Virus record (IMG/VR): IMGVR_UViG_3300033388_008211
Location: 1-45,102 of that record
From: a virus
Strand: one strand, 5' to 3'
DNA: 45,102 nt
Shown here: in pieces, positions 14,908-21,266 of the stretch
Layout: each line of letters opens with the position of its first letter
Position numbering within the stretch: position 1 is the stretch's first letter
Position numbers and translations under genes: made by a program
Notes under the pieces: generated by a model
The model's database searches: none
Seen by the model: the letters and a program-made list of their open reading frames with translations, nothing else
Told to the model about the DNA's origin: nothing

Positions 14908-15075
14908 TTCTCTATAAAGAATGTCATACATCCAAAAACAGCATATTAAAAATTCTATGTCGTGCCTATTTATCAAGCTTATACTTCCAGCGAGACAAAC
15001 GCACATAGTAATATATATCAGCCCAGTTGCCCTTCTCTCTTTAAGGTCAGATATGCTTGCGTCTTTAGCTTTCAT
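14902..15075 (-). CDS. Small membrane protein in cassette A7
   Basis: A 57-aa frame with GAGGTGAAAG before ATG 15075. A charged start (MKAKDASISDLKERRATG) is followed by two hydrophobic stretches (LIYITMCVCLAGSISLI and FLICCFWMYDILY), so it probably sits in the inner membrane. The stop TAA is the reversed TTA of the attC6 core. No family recognised. Confidence 0.6.
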   Translation of the reverse strand: MKAKDASISDLKERRATGLIYITMCVCLAGSISLINRHDIEFLICCFWMYDILYREI

Positions 15076-15102
15076 CTTTCACCTCATAAATAAAGTTTTA
15101 AA

Positions 15103-15233
15103 ATATAACAAGTCACTGCAAAAGGACTTGCTGTTAGCGGTTTTGAATCGAACTGTCCGCGCTTAAACCAATTTTCCCACATGGGAAATATGGTCGGCTT
15201 TAATCCGCAAGCCCTTGAGTTCTAGCGTTCTAA
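15103..15233 (+). other. attC7: attC-like site 7
   Basis: Left arm ATATAACAAGTCACTGC then AAAAGGACTTGC; right arm CCGCAAGCCCTTGAGTTCTAGC then core G15227^TTCTAAG. Inner arms pair over AAGG.CTTGC...GCGG and the loop contains a further palindrome (TTTCCCACATGGGAAA). Close relative of attC11. Confidence 0.87.
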
Positions 15234-15442
15234 GGCTTCTCTATCCTATTTGCAGAAACTCTCATCGCCGACATTATGCTATCTACATCACAACTCGAAA
15301 CATCCGCAGCGAATATTATTTCCATGCATATTTTAAAGTTATGTCCGGCTAAGGCGCATCTCTTTAATTTGATGTGAAATTCATCAAGCTCATAACGGTC
15401 GTTTGCGCTCAATATTACGTCTAATTCTTTTAATGTCTCCAT
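15230..15442 (-). CDS. Small cassette protein (A8), not recognised
   Basis: A 70-aa helical protein with GGAGATGAT before ATG 15442. It has three scattered cysteines and many acidic residues (METLKELDVILSANDRYELDE). No motif recognised. The TAG stop follows directly on the GTT of the attC7 core. Confidence 0.65.
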   Translation of the reverse strand: METLKELDVILSANDRYELDEFHIKLKRCALAGHNFKICMEIIFAADVSSCDVDSIMSAMRVSANRIEKP

Positions 15443-15465
15443 ATCATCTCCTCAATAAGCCCGCC

Positions 15466-15555
15466 TTAGAACCAGCGGGTCAACCAGACACCTAACGGTG
15501 TCTTTGAATTTCATAGTAGGCTTGGTTCAGGTGCTTGTTACCCTTTTCGTTATAC
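15466..15555 (+). other. attC8: attC-like site 8
   Basis: TTAGAACCAGCGGGTCAACC on the left; GGTTCAGGTGCTTGTTACCC then core G15549^TTATAC on the right. Differs from attC6 at only a few positions. Confidence 0.87.
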
Positions 15556-15556
15556 A

Positions 15557-15763
15557 TTAATCGTGATAACCATAAGGCTTTCCACAATTAATGCAAAATT
15601 CACTATCTGTTCCGTCAATAATTTCTCTATATCCTTTACCCTTGAAATGGAAACAAATTCCAACTTTCCATAGGTGATAATAATGTTTTACTTTGTAGTA
15701 ATATTTGGGGCCGTAATGACCTAAATAAATTCCCAACAAAATGTATAACAATTCATTCAACAT
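15557..15763 (-). CDS. Small membrane-anchored cassette protein (A9)
   Basis: A 68-aa protein starting in the loop of attC9 (GGAGGAACG before ATG 15763). Residues 1-19 are hydrophobic (LLYILLGIYLGHYG), a probable N-terminal anchor, followed by a Tyr/Lys-rich region (KYYYKVKHYYHLWK) and a CxxC pair (FCINCGKPYG) that could bind metal. The first residues MLNELLYI are encoded by the attC9 arm itself. The stop lies seven bases inside the attC8 core. Confidence 0.65.
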   Translation of the reverse strand: MLNELLYILLGIYLGHYGPKYYYKVKHYYHLWKVGICFHFKGKGYREIIDGTDSEFCINCGKPYGYHD

Positions 15764-15816
15764 CAGTCGTTCCTCCTTTGGACGGCTGCGCCGCCAGTTA
15801 ATTCAAGTCGTTATGT
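15743..15816 (+). other. attC9: attC-like site 9 (aadA-like subtype)
   Basis: Left arm GTATAACAATTCATTCAAC; right arm GCCGCCAGTTAATTCAAGTC then core G15810^TTATGT. The TAACAATTCATTCAA / TTAATTCAAG pair is very like attC sites of mobile-integron resistance cassettes. A GGCTGCGCCGCC hairpin forms the tip. Confidence 0.85.
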
Positions 15817-15827
15817 TTACTTTCCTC

Positions 15828-16004
15828 TCAATAGAACCATCCACTATAAGGAACTTCGTAAGGTTCTTTGCAAGGTTCTTCTCGTTTCGGTAGTGATTCC
15901 CTATCCATTTCCTTGAGCGGCTGGCTGCATATATCGTGATGAGGAATATTGTCTTCATCTGATTTATCACTTAGCGGGATCTTTATTTTTTTAGAAAAAC
16001 TCAT
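15828..16004 (-). CDS. Small hydrophilic protein in cassette A10
   Basis: A 58-aa frame with AAAGGAGAAAAAAGG before ATG 16004. Highly charged and probably unstructured (MSFSKKIKIPLSDKSDEDN ... PLKEMDRESLPKREEPCKE), ending PYEVPYSGWFY. No family recognised. It ends 17 bases inside the attC9 core and is the only gene in the cassette. Confidence 0.5.
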   Translation of the reverse strand: MSFSKKIKIPLSDKSDEDNIPHHDICSQPLKEMDRESLPKREEPCKEPYEVPYSGWFY

Positions 16005-16033
16005 CCTTTTTTCTCCTTTCTTCCACTGGCAAA

Positions 16034-16123
16034 CATAAACAGCGGGTCAACGCAGACACCTAACGGTGTCTTTGAGTTTCATAGGTAACTTGGTTCAGGT
16101 GCTGGGTACCCTTTTCGTTAAAC
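16034..16123 (+). other. attC10: attC-like site 10
   Basis: Left CATAAACAGCGGGTCAACGC then AGACACC; right GGTTCAGGTGCTGGGTACCC then core G16117^TTAAAC. Same subfamily as attC6 and attC8, including the GACACC-TAAC-GGTGTC hairpin. Confidence 0.85.
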
Positions 16124-16339
16124 CCATTTCTTTTGAAAGGTCTGAGTCCTGTAGTAAGCTTTATTTCCACCGTCATAAACGACCATGCCAGGCTGAAGCT
16201 TTTTATACGCCGTGAAATCTCTTGTGGCAGTCGCTGGGCCTATCCCAAAAAAGTCCATAATTGCGCCTCTATTTACATAGCCGTATTCACCCAAAAGAAA
16301 ATCAATCATTCTCAATCTCTGTTCTATTGCGTATTTCAT
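16118..16339 (-). CDS. Winged-helix DNA-binding protein (WYL/DeoR N-terminal-like), cassette A11
   Basis: A 73-aa protein consisting only of a winged HTH: RLRMIDFLLGEYGYVNRGAIMD (helices 1-2), FFGIGPATATRDFTAYKKL (turn and recognition helix) and a short wing (VVYDGGNKAYY). The arrangement resembles the N-terminal DNA-binding part of WYL-type regulators, without the WYL ligand domain. It could regulate the phage operon or host genes. GAGGTTCCC lies before ATG 16339. Stop TAA is the reversed TTA of the attC10 core. Confidence 0.65.
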   Translation of the reverse strand: MKYAIEQRLRMIDFLLGEYGYVNRGAIMDFFGIGPATATRDFTAYKKLQPGMVVYDGGNKAYYRTQTFQKKWV

Positions 16340-16353
16340 GGGAACCTCAAAGG

Positions 16354-16484
16354 GTTTAACAAGTTACTGCAAAAGGACTTGCTGTTACCGGTTTTAAATT
16401 TCAGTTATTCGATATTTTCGAATAACTCAGCTAGAGTCAAGGCGTTGCTCTTAATCCGCAAGCCCTTAACTCCCACATTATGGT
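16354..16484 (+). other. attC11: Terminal attC-like site 11 (degenerate core)
   Basis: Left arm GTTTAACAAGTTACTGC then AAAAGGACTTGC and right arm CCGCAAGCCCTTAACTCCC match attC7, but the core reads CACATTATGG where GCGTTCTAAGG is expected. It closes array A. The loop holds a TTATTCGA...TCGAATAA palindrome. Loss of the crossover G would prevent normal cassette exchange at this end. Confidence 0.75.
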
Positions 16485-17275
16485 CTCTGGTATTCAACTT
16501 TCACCCCCAACCTCTCCGCCATCTCTTTCAGTTTCTTCTTTGAAATCGACTTGCCATTAATAACGTTCGACACGTCCCTCGGATTGAAATTATGAGACGC
16601 TGCAAAAGCCGCCTGACTTGCGCACCCTTTCATCTTTTCAGATATAGCGACGGCCACCATTTCAACCGTTTCAGAAAATACTGAAACATTCCCTTTACCC
16701 GTTTCAGTATTTTCTGAAACAAATCGGCGGCAGAATTTCACCGCTGAAATCTCTGTCAACATTACAACGAAAAAGACCGCCGACAGCATCACGGCTACGG
16801 CATAAAGCCTCCATGACGCTTCAGCCTTTTCGGGTGCCGATATTTCTTTCCTGTAGTTCTTACGAGCGGTATTGAGGAGGGCTTGTGTCGGTTCAACACG
16901 GTCGGCAGATCGCTTATATTTCTTACTGTTCTCCTCATGTTTTTTAAGAGAGGCCTCCAGCTGTGCCATCTCATCCAGGTACGATGCGGCCATAACTGAA
17001 GACACTTTAACTTCTCCGATCTTTTCGAAAACGGGTGTTGATATCTGGTACCACGGACCGGCAATAAGAAGCGTTGCGATAACAACACGAACCTTTGGCA
17101 GCTGGTTGGTATACCAGTTCCAAAGCATGGCTCCATGCAGCGCGATCGAGAAGGCAATCCCACTGTAATAATCACCGGTGAATTCCTGCCAGAAGGGAAT
17201 GCTGTGGATCTGCATCAATCCAGTCGAGAGGATGATCACAACTATGGCCATCTTTTTATCAAGTGTTTTGTTCAT
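16478..17275 (-). CDS. Multi-pass membrane protein with cytoplasmic helix-turn-helix domain
   Basis: About 265 aa from ATG 17275 (AAAGGAATTGAT upstream), preferred to 17305. Three or four transmembrane segments lie in the N-terminal 90 residues (AIVVIILSTGLMQIHSI; SGIAFSIALHGAMLWNW; VVIATLLIAGPWYQI), then a charged coiled coil (about 110-165), a further membrane segment near 175-195 (LYAVAVMLSAVFFVVML) and a C-terminal XRE-like HTH (ASQAAFAASHNFNPRDVSNVI). A membrane-tethered DNA binder is unusual in phages; it might sense membrane state or tether replicating DNA. Its last codons overlap the attC11 right end, where the stop TAA is the TTA of the degenerate core. Confidence 0.6.
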   Translation of the reverse strand: MNKTLDKKMAIVVIILSTGLMQIHSIPFWQEFTGDYYSGIAFSIALHGAMLWNWYTNQLPKVRVVIATLLIAGPWYQISTPVFEKIGEVKVSSVMAASYLDEMAQLEASLKKHEENSKKYKRSADRVEPTQALLNTARKNYRKEISAPEKAEASWRLYAVAVMLSAVFFVVMLTEISAVKFCRRFVSENTETGKGNVSVFSETVEMVAVAISEKMKGCASQAAFAASHNFNPRDVSNVINGKSISKKKLKEMAERLGVKVEYQRP

Positions 17276-17286
17276 ATCAATTCCTT

Positions 17287-18180
17287 TCAGGCAGTTTTCT
17301 GCCATAAATCACCCTGAGGATTAATGACAGCAGCCCATCTGTCTATCTGCTCAGGAGACAGATCTTTCTTCGTCATGATCAGTTCGTCTGCAGATCGAGA
17401 CCCGCCCTGGATGGAATTCTTCGAACCTCCCACAACTTCGTACTTCCACAACTCTTCAGGATAAAGCTCCCGTACTAAAGGATGATCATAAAAAGTACAG
17501 ATTACCGGCGCCGGCGTTCTGATCAGGAGGGAAGCAAGCTCCCTCTGCCGATCTTCTGTAAGGTTATCGCGATAATAGGCCGAAAAATCAGGGTAAGGAG
17601 GGTCTACAAAAAGGACAACGCCCTCTTTATGGCCGTACTTCTCTATGAGGACGACGAAGTCAAGGTTTTCCAGCACAGTATTCCGAAAGAATCGCCCAAA
17701 CTTCGCGAATGACTTTAATACGTTGTTATACTTATTGACCTCTTTCATGTAATCACAATCCTTGAATGATACGGCAAAACCTCCGGAGCGCACCTTTCCC
17801 CCGAAACAAAAGATATGCTTGTAAAAAGTCATTCTCGCCCTCTCAACAGGATCGTCGACCTCCTTGAAGCTATGTCCACCCTTCACATGTATTGCATGGT
17901 CTTCATTGAAAATCTGCCTCGATGCCGGCGTCCATTTAAGCTTTCTAAGAAGGGCCGCACGTTGCTTATCATCAGCCATAACCTTGAAGAGGTTTATGAA
18001 GTCGCAATTGATATCGTTATAGATTCGCCGATTGTATCCGCTGTGAATCGTAACGGCGCCGGAACCTCCAAAGACGTCGACGAGGCATGTCTTACCCGTA
18101 GCATGCAGCCGCTTGGAAATCTGACCAGCCAGCTTATACTTGCCGCCGATATAAGGTATGAAGTGTTGTTTTCTGCTCAT
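17287..18180 (-). CDS. dam: DNA adenine N6-methyltransferase (Dam/D12 class)
   Basis: A 297-aa protein with the D12-class layout. The SAM-binding motif is near residues 34-42 (VDVFGGSGAV), preceded by IPYIGGKYKL at the N terminus, and the catalytic FVDPPYPDFS is near 191-200. It would methylate adenine in a short DNA site to protect phage DNA or to regulate early genes. The candidate origin contains several GATC sites, but the target sequence is not known. It overlaps the upstream HNH gene by four bases (ATGA type). Confidence 0.88.
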   Translation of the reverse strand: MSRKQHFIPYIGGKYKLAGQISKRLHATGKTCLVDVFGGSGAVTIHSGYNRRIYNDINCDFINLFKVMADDKQRAALLRKLKWTPASRQIFNEDHAIHVKGGHSFKEVDDPVERARMTFYKHIFCFGGKVRSGGFAVSFKDCDYMKEVNKYNNVLKSFAKFGRFFRNTVLENLDFVVLIEKYGHKEGVVLFVDPPYPDFSAYYRDNLTEDRQRELASLLIRTPAPVICTFYDHPLVRELYPEELWKYEVVGGSKNSIQGGSRSADELIMTKKDLSPEQIDRWAAVINPQGDLWQKTA

Positions 18181-18983
18181 ACTGCCGCCGCCTCTTTCTT
18201 TAAGCTCGATGCCTTCTGTGCCACTCTCGCAATCGCAATCGCCGACAATTTAAGCTCTCCTGCCAGGTCCCCGTAACTATTACGGTTAAGGTAAGCATTC
18301 ACAGCTCGGCTAATCAGCATCAAATTATCCTGCTCACAATTTTCTTTATCCCCATCCAGGAAGGTGAGCATGTGCCCTACAGGAAGAGATCCGTTTTCTT
18401 TTATCCAGAGGTAAAGATGTTTCAATTTCCACCTGGTCATCTGCCCTTTTACATAAGGATTAGGTTCGTTAATCTTCACTTCAACATAGCCGTCTTTTGT
18501 GATACGTTCGGAGCCTACCGGCTGCCAGTTGGGGGGCACAGTACCTTTTATGAAACTGCCGCTATTTGCAGAGGTCAAACCCTTAGTGCCTTTATTCCAG
18601 GAAACATGGCCTTTCCCGAAATGGCCATCTCTTCCGCAGTTAATACCTTGATTATGAACACAGGAAACTATCTGACTGACCCTTATTTCCGTCTTAAATT
18701 TTTTATTAAACTCGACAGTTAACTCATTACGACTGTATGTCTTATATTGCTCTTTAATAAAGCTCACCTGCTCCTTCGTGAAGAGTACTGACCTCTCACC
18801 TTTCACAAGTCCGGGCTTGCGGCCACAGGTGAACCCTCGGCTCGATAGTGCCGTCTTGATTGCCTTTTCGCTTTTATCCAGATCAAATTTCTCATTGAAC
18901 GCCTGGGTAAGCTCAGGTAGTCTTATTTCCTTGTACCCAAGGCAAAGAAAATACAGTTGCTCTTGTGAATAGATAAACCTCAC
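18177..18983 (-). CDS. HNH family protein with N-terminal repeated HTH
   Basis: A 268-aa protein. Two related helical repeats near 1-50 and 70-115 (LFTKEQVSFIKEQYKTYSRNELTVEFNKKF type) look like tandem HTH modules. The GKGHVSWNKGTKG stretch near 122-135 is typical of phage HNH proteins. The C-terminal HNH_3-like region runs from about 155 (VGSERITKDGYVEVKI ... HLYLWIKENGSLPVGHMLTFLDGDKENCEQDNLML). The position of the central His appears as HMLTFLDGDK, so the catalytic HIDG is partly altered (H-x-L-T-F). It may act as a nicking or homing-type nuclease. Confidence 0.75.
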   Translation of the reverse strand: MRFIYSQEQLYFLCLGYKEIRLPELTQAFNEKFDLDKSEKAIKTALSSRGFTCGRKPGLVKGERSVLFTKEQVSFIKEQYKTYSRNELTVEFNKKFKTEIRVSQIVSCVHNQGINCGRDGHFGKGHVSWNKGTKGLTSANSGSFIKGTVPPNWQPVGSERITKDGYVEVKINEPNPYVKGQMTRWKLKHLYLWIKENGSLPVGHMLTFLDGDKENCEQDNLMLISRAVNAYLNRNSYGDLAGELKLSAIAIARVAQKASSLKKEAAAV

Positions 18984-19459
18984 TTTGAGCTCTTATCTTC
19001 CAATTTTAAAAAATCCGCTATATTGCCCGGACTTACTGTCTTTATTACATCAAGGGTAAGCCTACCCGTGCTAATAACCTGCTTGCCTATCTCAGCTATA
19101 GCCCTTGACCTGTCTATCTCATTCTCTAACGCAGCACCTTCCAACGCTGGATCACTCAATCTCTTGAGTGAATCAAACAGGCTCTCATTTAATACAGATA
19201 GTCCATTACTCATAACAGCACCTCCTGAATTTGAATCATCATTCCCTTCAATCTCCAGTTCTTGTTCAACTGTATCACTACATTCATGACACTTCCTCTG
19301 TTCTTTAGTGAGACTCCGGATTCCTTCTCTATCAAACTGGTTCCTTATTGCCACAACACGAGTTCGGCACGTTTCAACCTCTATCTCCATATTAAAAGGT
19401 TTACAATACCTGGTAGGCACAACTTCAACTTTAACTATCGGTTCCACTTTTAGCCTCAC
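18980..19459 (-). CDS. Phage hypothetical protein, possibly two products
   Basis: A 159-aa frame from GTG 19459. The first 80 residues have CHEC and other cysteines (possible zinc site). An internal ATG at 19213 (residue 83) is preceded by AGGAGGTG at ideal spacing and would give a 77-aa product (MSNGLSVLNESLF...) of the same length as small helical phage proteins. Either the long form is a fusion of two genes or both forms are made. It overlaps the neighbouring ASCH gene by 29 bases. Function unknown. Confidence 0.6.
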   Translation of the reverse strand: MRLKVEPIVKVEVVPTRYCKPFNMEIEVETCRTRVVAIRNQFDREGIRSLTKEQRKCHECSDTVEQELEIEGNDDSNSGGAVMSNGLSVLNESLFDSLKRLSDPALEGAALENEIDRSRAIAEIGKQVISTGRLTLDVIKTVSPGNIADFLKLEDKSSK

Positions 19460-19811
19460 TCTCCCTCATATTGAAAAATCCTAGCCTGCCCTTACAGGCC
19501 TGATACTCCACCTCGATGGGGTCCTTCAGGACAAAACCTATTTCTCCGAAAAACCACTTACTATCCATCTCCTTAACGCAATCTACAATCTCCACGGATC
19601 CAACAAAACCGCCCCTGGGTAAACTATGCTGGTCAGGTGGCACGATGCCGAAGTTTTCCTCGATCCACCGGGCCCCTTCATAGTCATATTTCTTAGAGGC
19701 ATGCAGCATCACCCTCTCGCGGATCCCCGTCGACCAGGTTCTATTCTCTACATCCTTCCCGAGGTTAAATATGGCCCAGATCCAAGGCTGACGGATGCTA
19801 AGGGCTTTCAT
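19431..19811 (-). CDS. ASCH domain protein
   Basis: A 126-aa protein with the ASCH signature: SIRQPWIWAIFNLGKDVENRTW at 5-26, MLHASKKYD near 35-43, GGFVGSVEIVDCV near 67-79. ASCH domains bind or process RNA or modified nucleotides and are common in phage early regions. Start ATG 19811 overlaps the stop of a 15-residue leader frame (ATGA). Confidence 0.82.
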   Translation of the reverse strand: MKALSIRQPWIWAIFNLGKDVENRTWSTGIRERVMLHASKKYDYEGARWIEENFGIVPPDQHSLPRGGFVGSVEIVDCVKEMDSKWFFGEIGFVLKDPIEVEYQACKGRLGFFNMRESEAKSGTDS

Positions 19812-19855
19812 GGCAGCAACTCCTCCTCAGCCCACTCGATCTTTGTCTTACTCAT
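19808..19855 (-). pseudogene. 15-residue leader frame, possible remnant of a DUF5131 (Gp37/Gp68-like) gene
   Basis: MSKTKIEWAEEELLP followed by TGA. MSKTKIEW is the usual opening of DUF5131 phage proteins, but the remainder is missing. Its stop overlaps the ASCH start, so it may now act only as a coupling leader. Confidence 0.35.
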
Positions 19856-20118
19856 GATCTCCCTGTTCTTATCACTCTAAGGAAATCACAATCCAGATCT
19901 TCCGGAGACTCATTGGATGTAATCACACAAAATTCAGGATGTGCTTCTGCCGGCAACGCTCTAAGCTCAACCTCAATAAACGTTTCCAGATTATCCCCTT
20001 TGTCGTAATTATCAATGAATATAGCCTTATACCCTCTGGCTTTATATTCCCGACGCAAGCCATTAAGTATTAAACTCTTCCCTGATCCACTTGGCCCTGT
20101 AATCAATATCTTGTGCAT
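19852..20118 (-). CDS. Small P-loop NTPase-like protein
   Basis: An 88-aa protein beginning HKILITGPSGSGKSLIL, a clear Walker A (GPSGSGKS) at residues 8-15. AIFIDNYDKGD near 33-43 may carry a Walker B-like Asp, and VITSNESPEDL near 65-75 resembles a sensor motif. It is much shorter than kinases or AAA proteins, so it could be a truncated or minimal domain. AGGAGG precedes ATG 20118. Confidence 0.7.
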   Translation of the reverse strand: MHKILITGPSGSGKSLILNGLRREYKARGYKAIFIDNYDKGDNLETFIEVELRALPAEAHPEFCVITSNESPEDLDCDFLRVIRTGRS

Positions 20119-20164
20119 AAAACCTCCTTTAATCCTGCCTGCCCCGTAGCCTTGCGGTATGGGG

Positions 20165-20593
20165 TCAAAAACCTACCCCAACCTGTCCATCCTTTGGCGG
20201 CAACCCATCTAAAGACATTTGCCCTGTTTTTACTGGCTCACCCTGAGTCTCTAACAGATTCTCCATCGCCTTAAAATACCTGTTATATATCTTATTCGTA
20301 ACGCTGCCCCATTCCCTTACTACCTCTTGATAAGACTCAAAATCCTTATCATTAAAAGAGGTCGATGCCTCACCTTCAAACCACATCTTGCCGAGCCGAT
20401 CAAGGAGCGTTTGTTCTTCCTGCTTCTGTTCCGGAACGTTATCGATGGCCCAGAGGTAATAGCCTGGCCGGGCTTCAATATCAAGCCCTGCTGCCTTAAG
20501 CTTTTCAATACCACCAGTCAACAGATCCATTATGGTCCGCTCTGTCTTCTTGAAATACCCCTCGTAGCTCTCTTTACCGCTCCACTCGTCCAT
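20165..20593 (-). CDS. Hypothetical early protein, not recognised
   Basis: A 142-aa acidic protein (MDEWSGKESYEGYFKKTERT...) with no recognised domain. It is mainly helical and rich in Trp, Glu and Lys. It ends QMSLDGLPP KDGQVGVGF; QMSLDGL resembles a sliding-clamp-binding motif (QxSLDL type), which could tether it to the host beta clamp. That is inference from a short motif. Confidence 0.6.
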   Translation of the reverse strand: MDEWSGKESYEGYFKKTERTIMDLLTGGIEKLKAAGLDIEARPGYYLWAIDNVPEQKQEEQTLLDRLGKMWFEGEASTSFNDKDFESYQEVVREWGSVTNKIYNRYFKAMENLLETQGEPVKTGQMSLDGLPPKDGQVGVGF

Positions 20594-20624
20594 AATTATC
20601 TCAATTCAACTTTAAATAAATATA

Positions 20625-20810
20625 CTATGTAGTTCCCTCAAAATATTTAACGAAATCTACGTTCATCTCACCTAAAACTTTAAACTGAATATCCGTTAAA
20701 TTAAATATTTTTTTACTTTGGTCGTAAGTAAGTGATCCGATTAATTTTGTTAATGCCTCGGCTTCTTCTGAATTCAACTCTAATGTAACCCCACTACCTT
20801 TTATTTTCAA
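20625..20810 (-). CDS. Small hypothetical early protein, not recognised
   Basis: A 61-aa protein with GGAGGAAC upstream of ATG 20810. Two short helices (EEAEALTKLIGSL and IQFKVLGEMNVDFV) and a charged core; no motif recognised. It lies just downstream of the palindromic repeat at 20831-20888. Confidence 0.6.
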   Translation of the reverse strand: MKIKGSGVTLELNSEEAEALTKLIGSLTYDQSKKIFNLTDIQFKVLGEMNVDFVKYFEGTT

Positions 20811-20830
20811 AAGTTCCTCCTTTATTTAAA

Positions 20831-20888
20831 GTAGGGGCAATCCCTTGTGGTTGCCCTTCTCCAGGGCGGGCACGAGACCTGCCCCTAC
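20831..20888 (-). repeat. Palindromic dispersed repeat, copy 1
   Basis: A 58-bp element bounded by GTAGGGGC and GCCCCTAC inverted ends, with a nested GGGCGGGC/ GCCC inner arm. It matches 28905-28962 in the opposite orientation at about 51 of 58 positions. This style of repeat is common in bacterial chromosomes, so it probably came from the host. Confidence 0.8.
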
Positions 20889-20907
20889 AATTTAAAATAT
20901 TTGTCGC

Positions 20908-21027
20908 TTAAAAAAAATGATGGGGGCCGTCGTGTAGCCACAACATAATGCACTTAATCTTGCAAGGCACCATTGCCTCAGGGTATGAGACCAAAACATC
21001 ATTGTCTTGAGCATCACCCCACCCCAT
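20908..21027 (-). CDS. Short hypothetical protein coupled to the SSB tail
   Basis: A 39-aa frame whose ATG (21027) overlaps the TGA that ends the DDDIPF frame (TGATG). The sequence (MGWGDAQDNDVLVSYPEAM ... CKIKCIMLWLHDGPHHFF) has a CxxxC pair. No Shine-Dalgarno; translation would depend on coupling. Not recognised. Confidence 0.4.
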   Translation of the reverse strand: MGWGDAQDNDVLVSYPEAMVPCKIKCIMLWLHDGPHHFF

Positions 21028-21266
21028 CAAAAAGGAATATCATCATCTGGTTTATCATCTTCCGGCGTCTCTTCCCCGGTGGACGGCTTCTCCTCCTCCA
21101 CGGTTGTCTCTTCAACTTCCTCTATCTTTTCCGCAACAGGCCGCAGCGGCTTTACCAGGTCGCCGTGATCATCCTCCTCGATCTGCATTGCCCCTTTGAT
21201 GCGGAAAAAGCCGGCCTCTTTAATATCGAAAGCAAGCTCTGGAGGGATACAAACCTTCAGGGGAGG
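21027..21266 (-). pseudogene. In-frame continuation of the SSB-like gene with acidic DDDIPF tail
   Basis: These 79 codons follow directly, in the same frame, after the TAA at 21269-21267 that ends the SSB-like frame. They encode PPLKVCIPPELAFDI... and a Glu/Asp/Thr-rich region ending DDDIPF, the classic C-terminal tail by which SSB proteins bind partner enzymes. There is no good start or ribosome site at the beginning, so this looks like the second half of one gene split by a single stop codon. Confidence 0.65.

Noticed and set aside
13158-16484. Reading the attC sites with minus-strand polarity, which would make the cassette genes ordinary in orientation.
   Set aside because: The left arms are longer and carry the extra base (GGGACATG against GGGGCTTG) as in VCR sites, cores have the usual preceding C (CGTT), and both attI-like elements end in GTTA on the same side. 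A covariance model is needed to be certain.
13158-16484. CRISPR array.
   Set aside because: Repeats are imperfect, variable in spacing (about 75-950 bp apart), of several subfamilies, and separated by genes; no cas genes.
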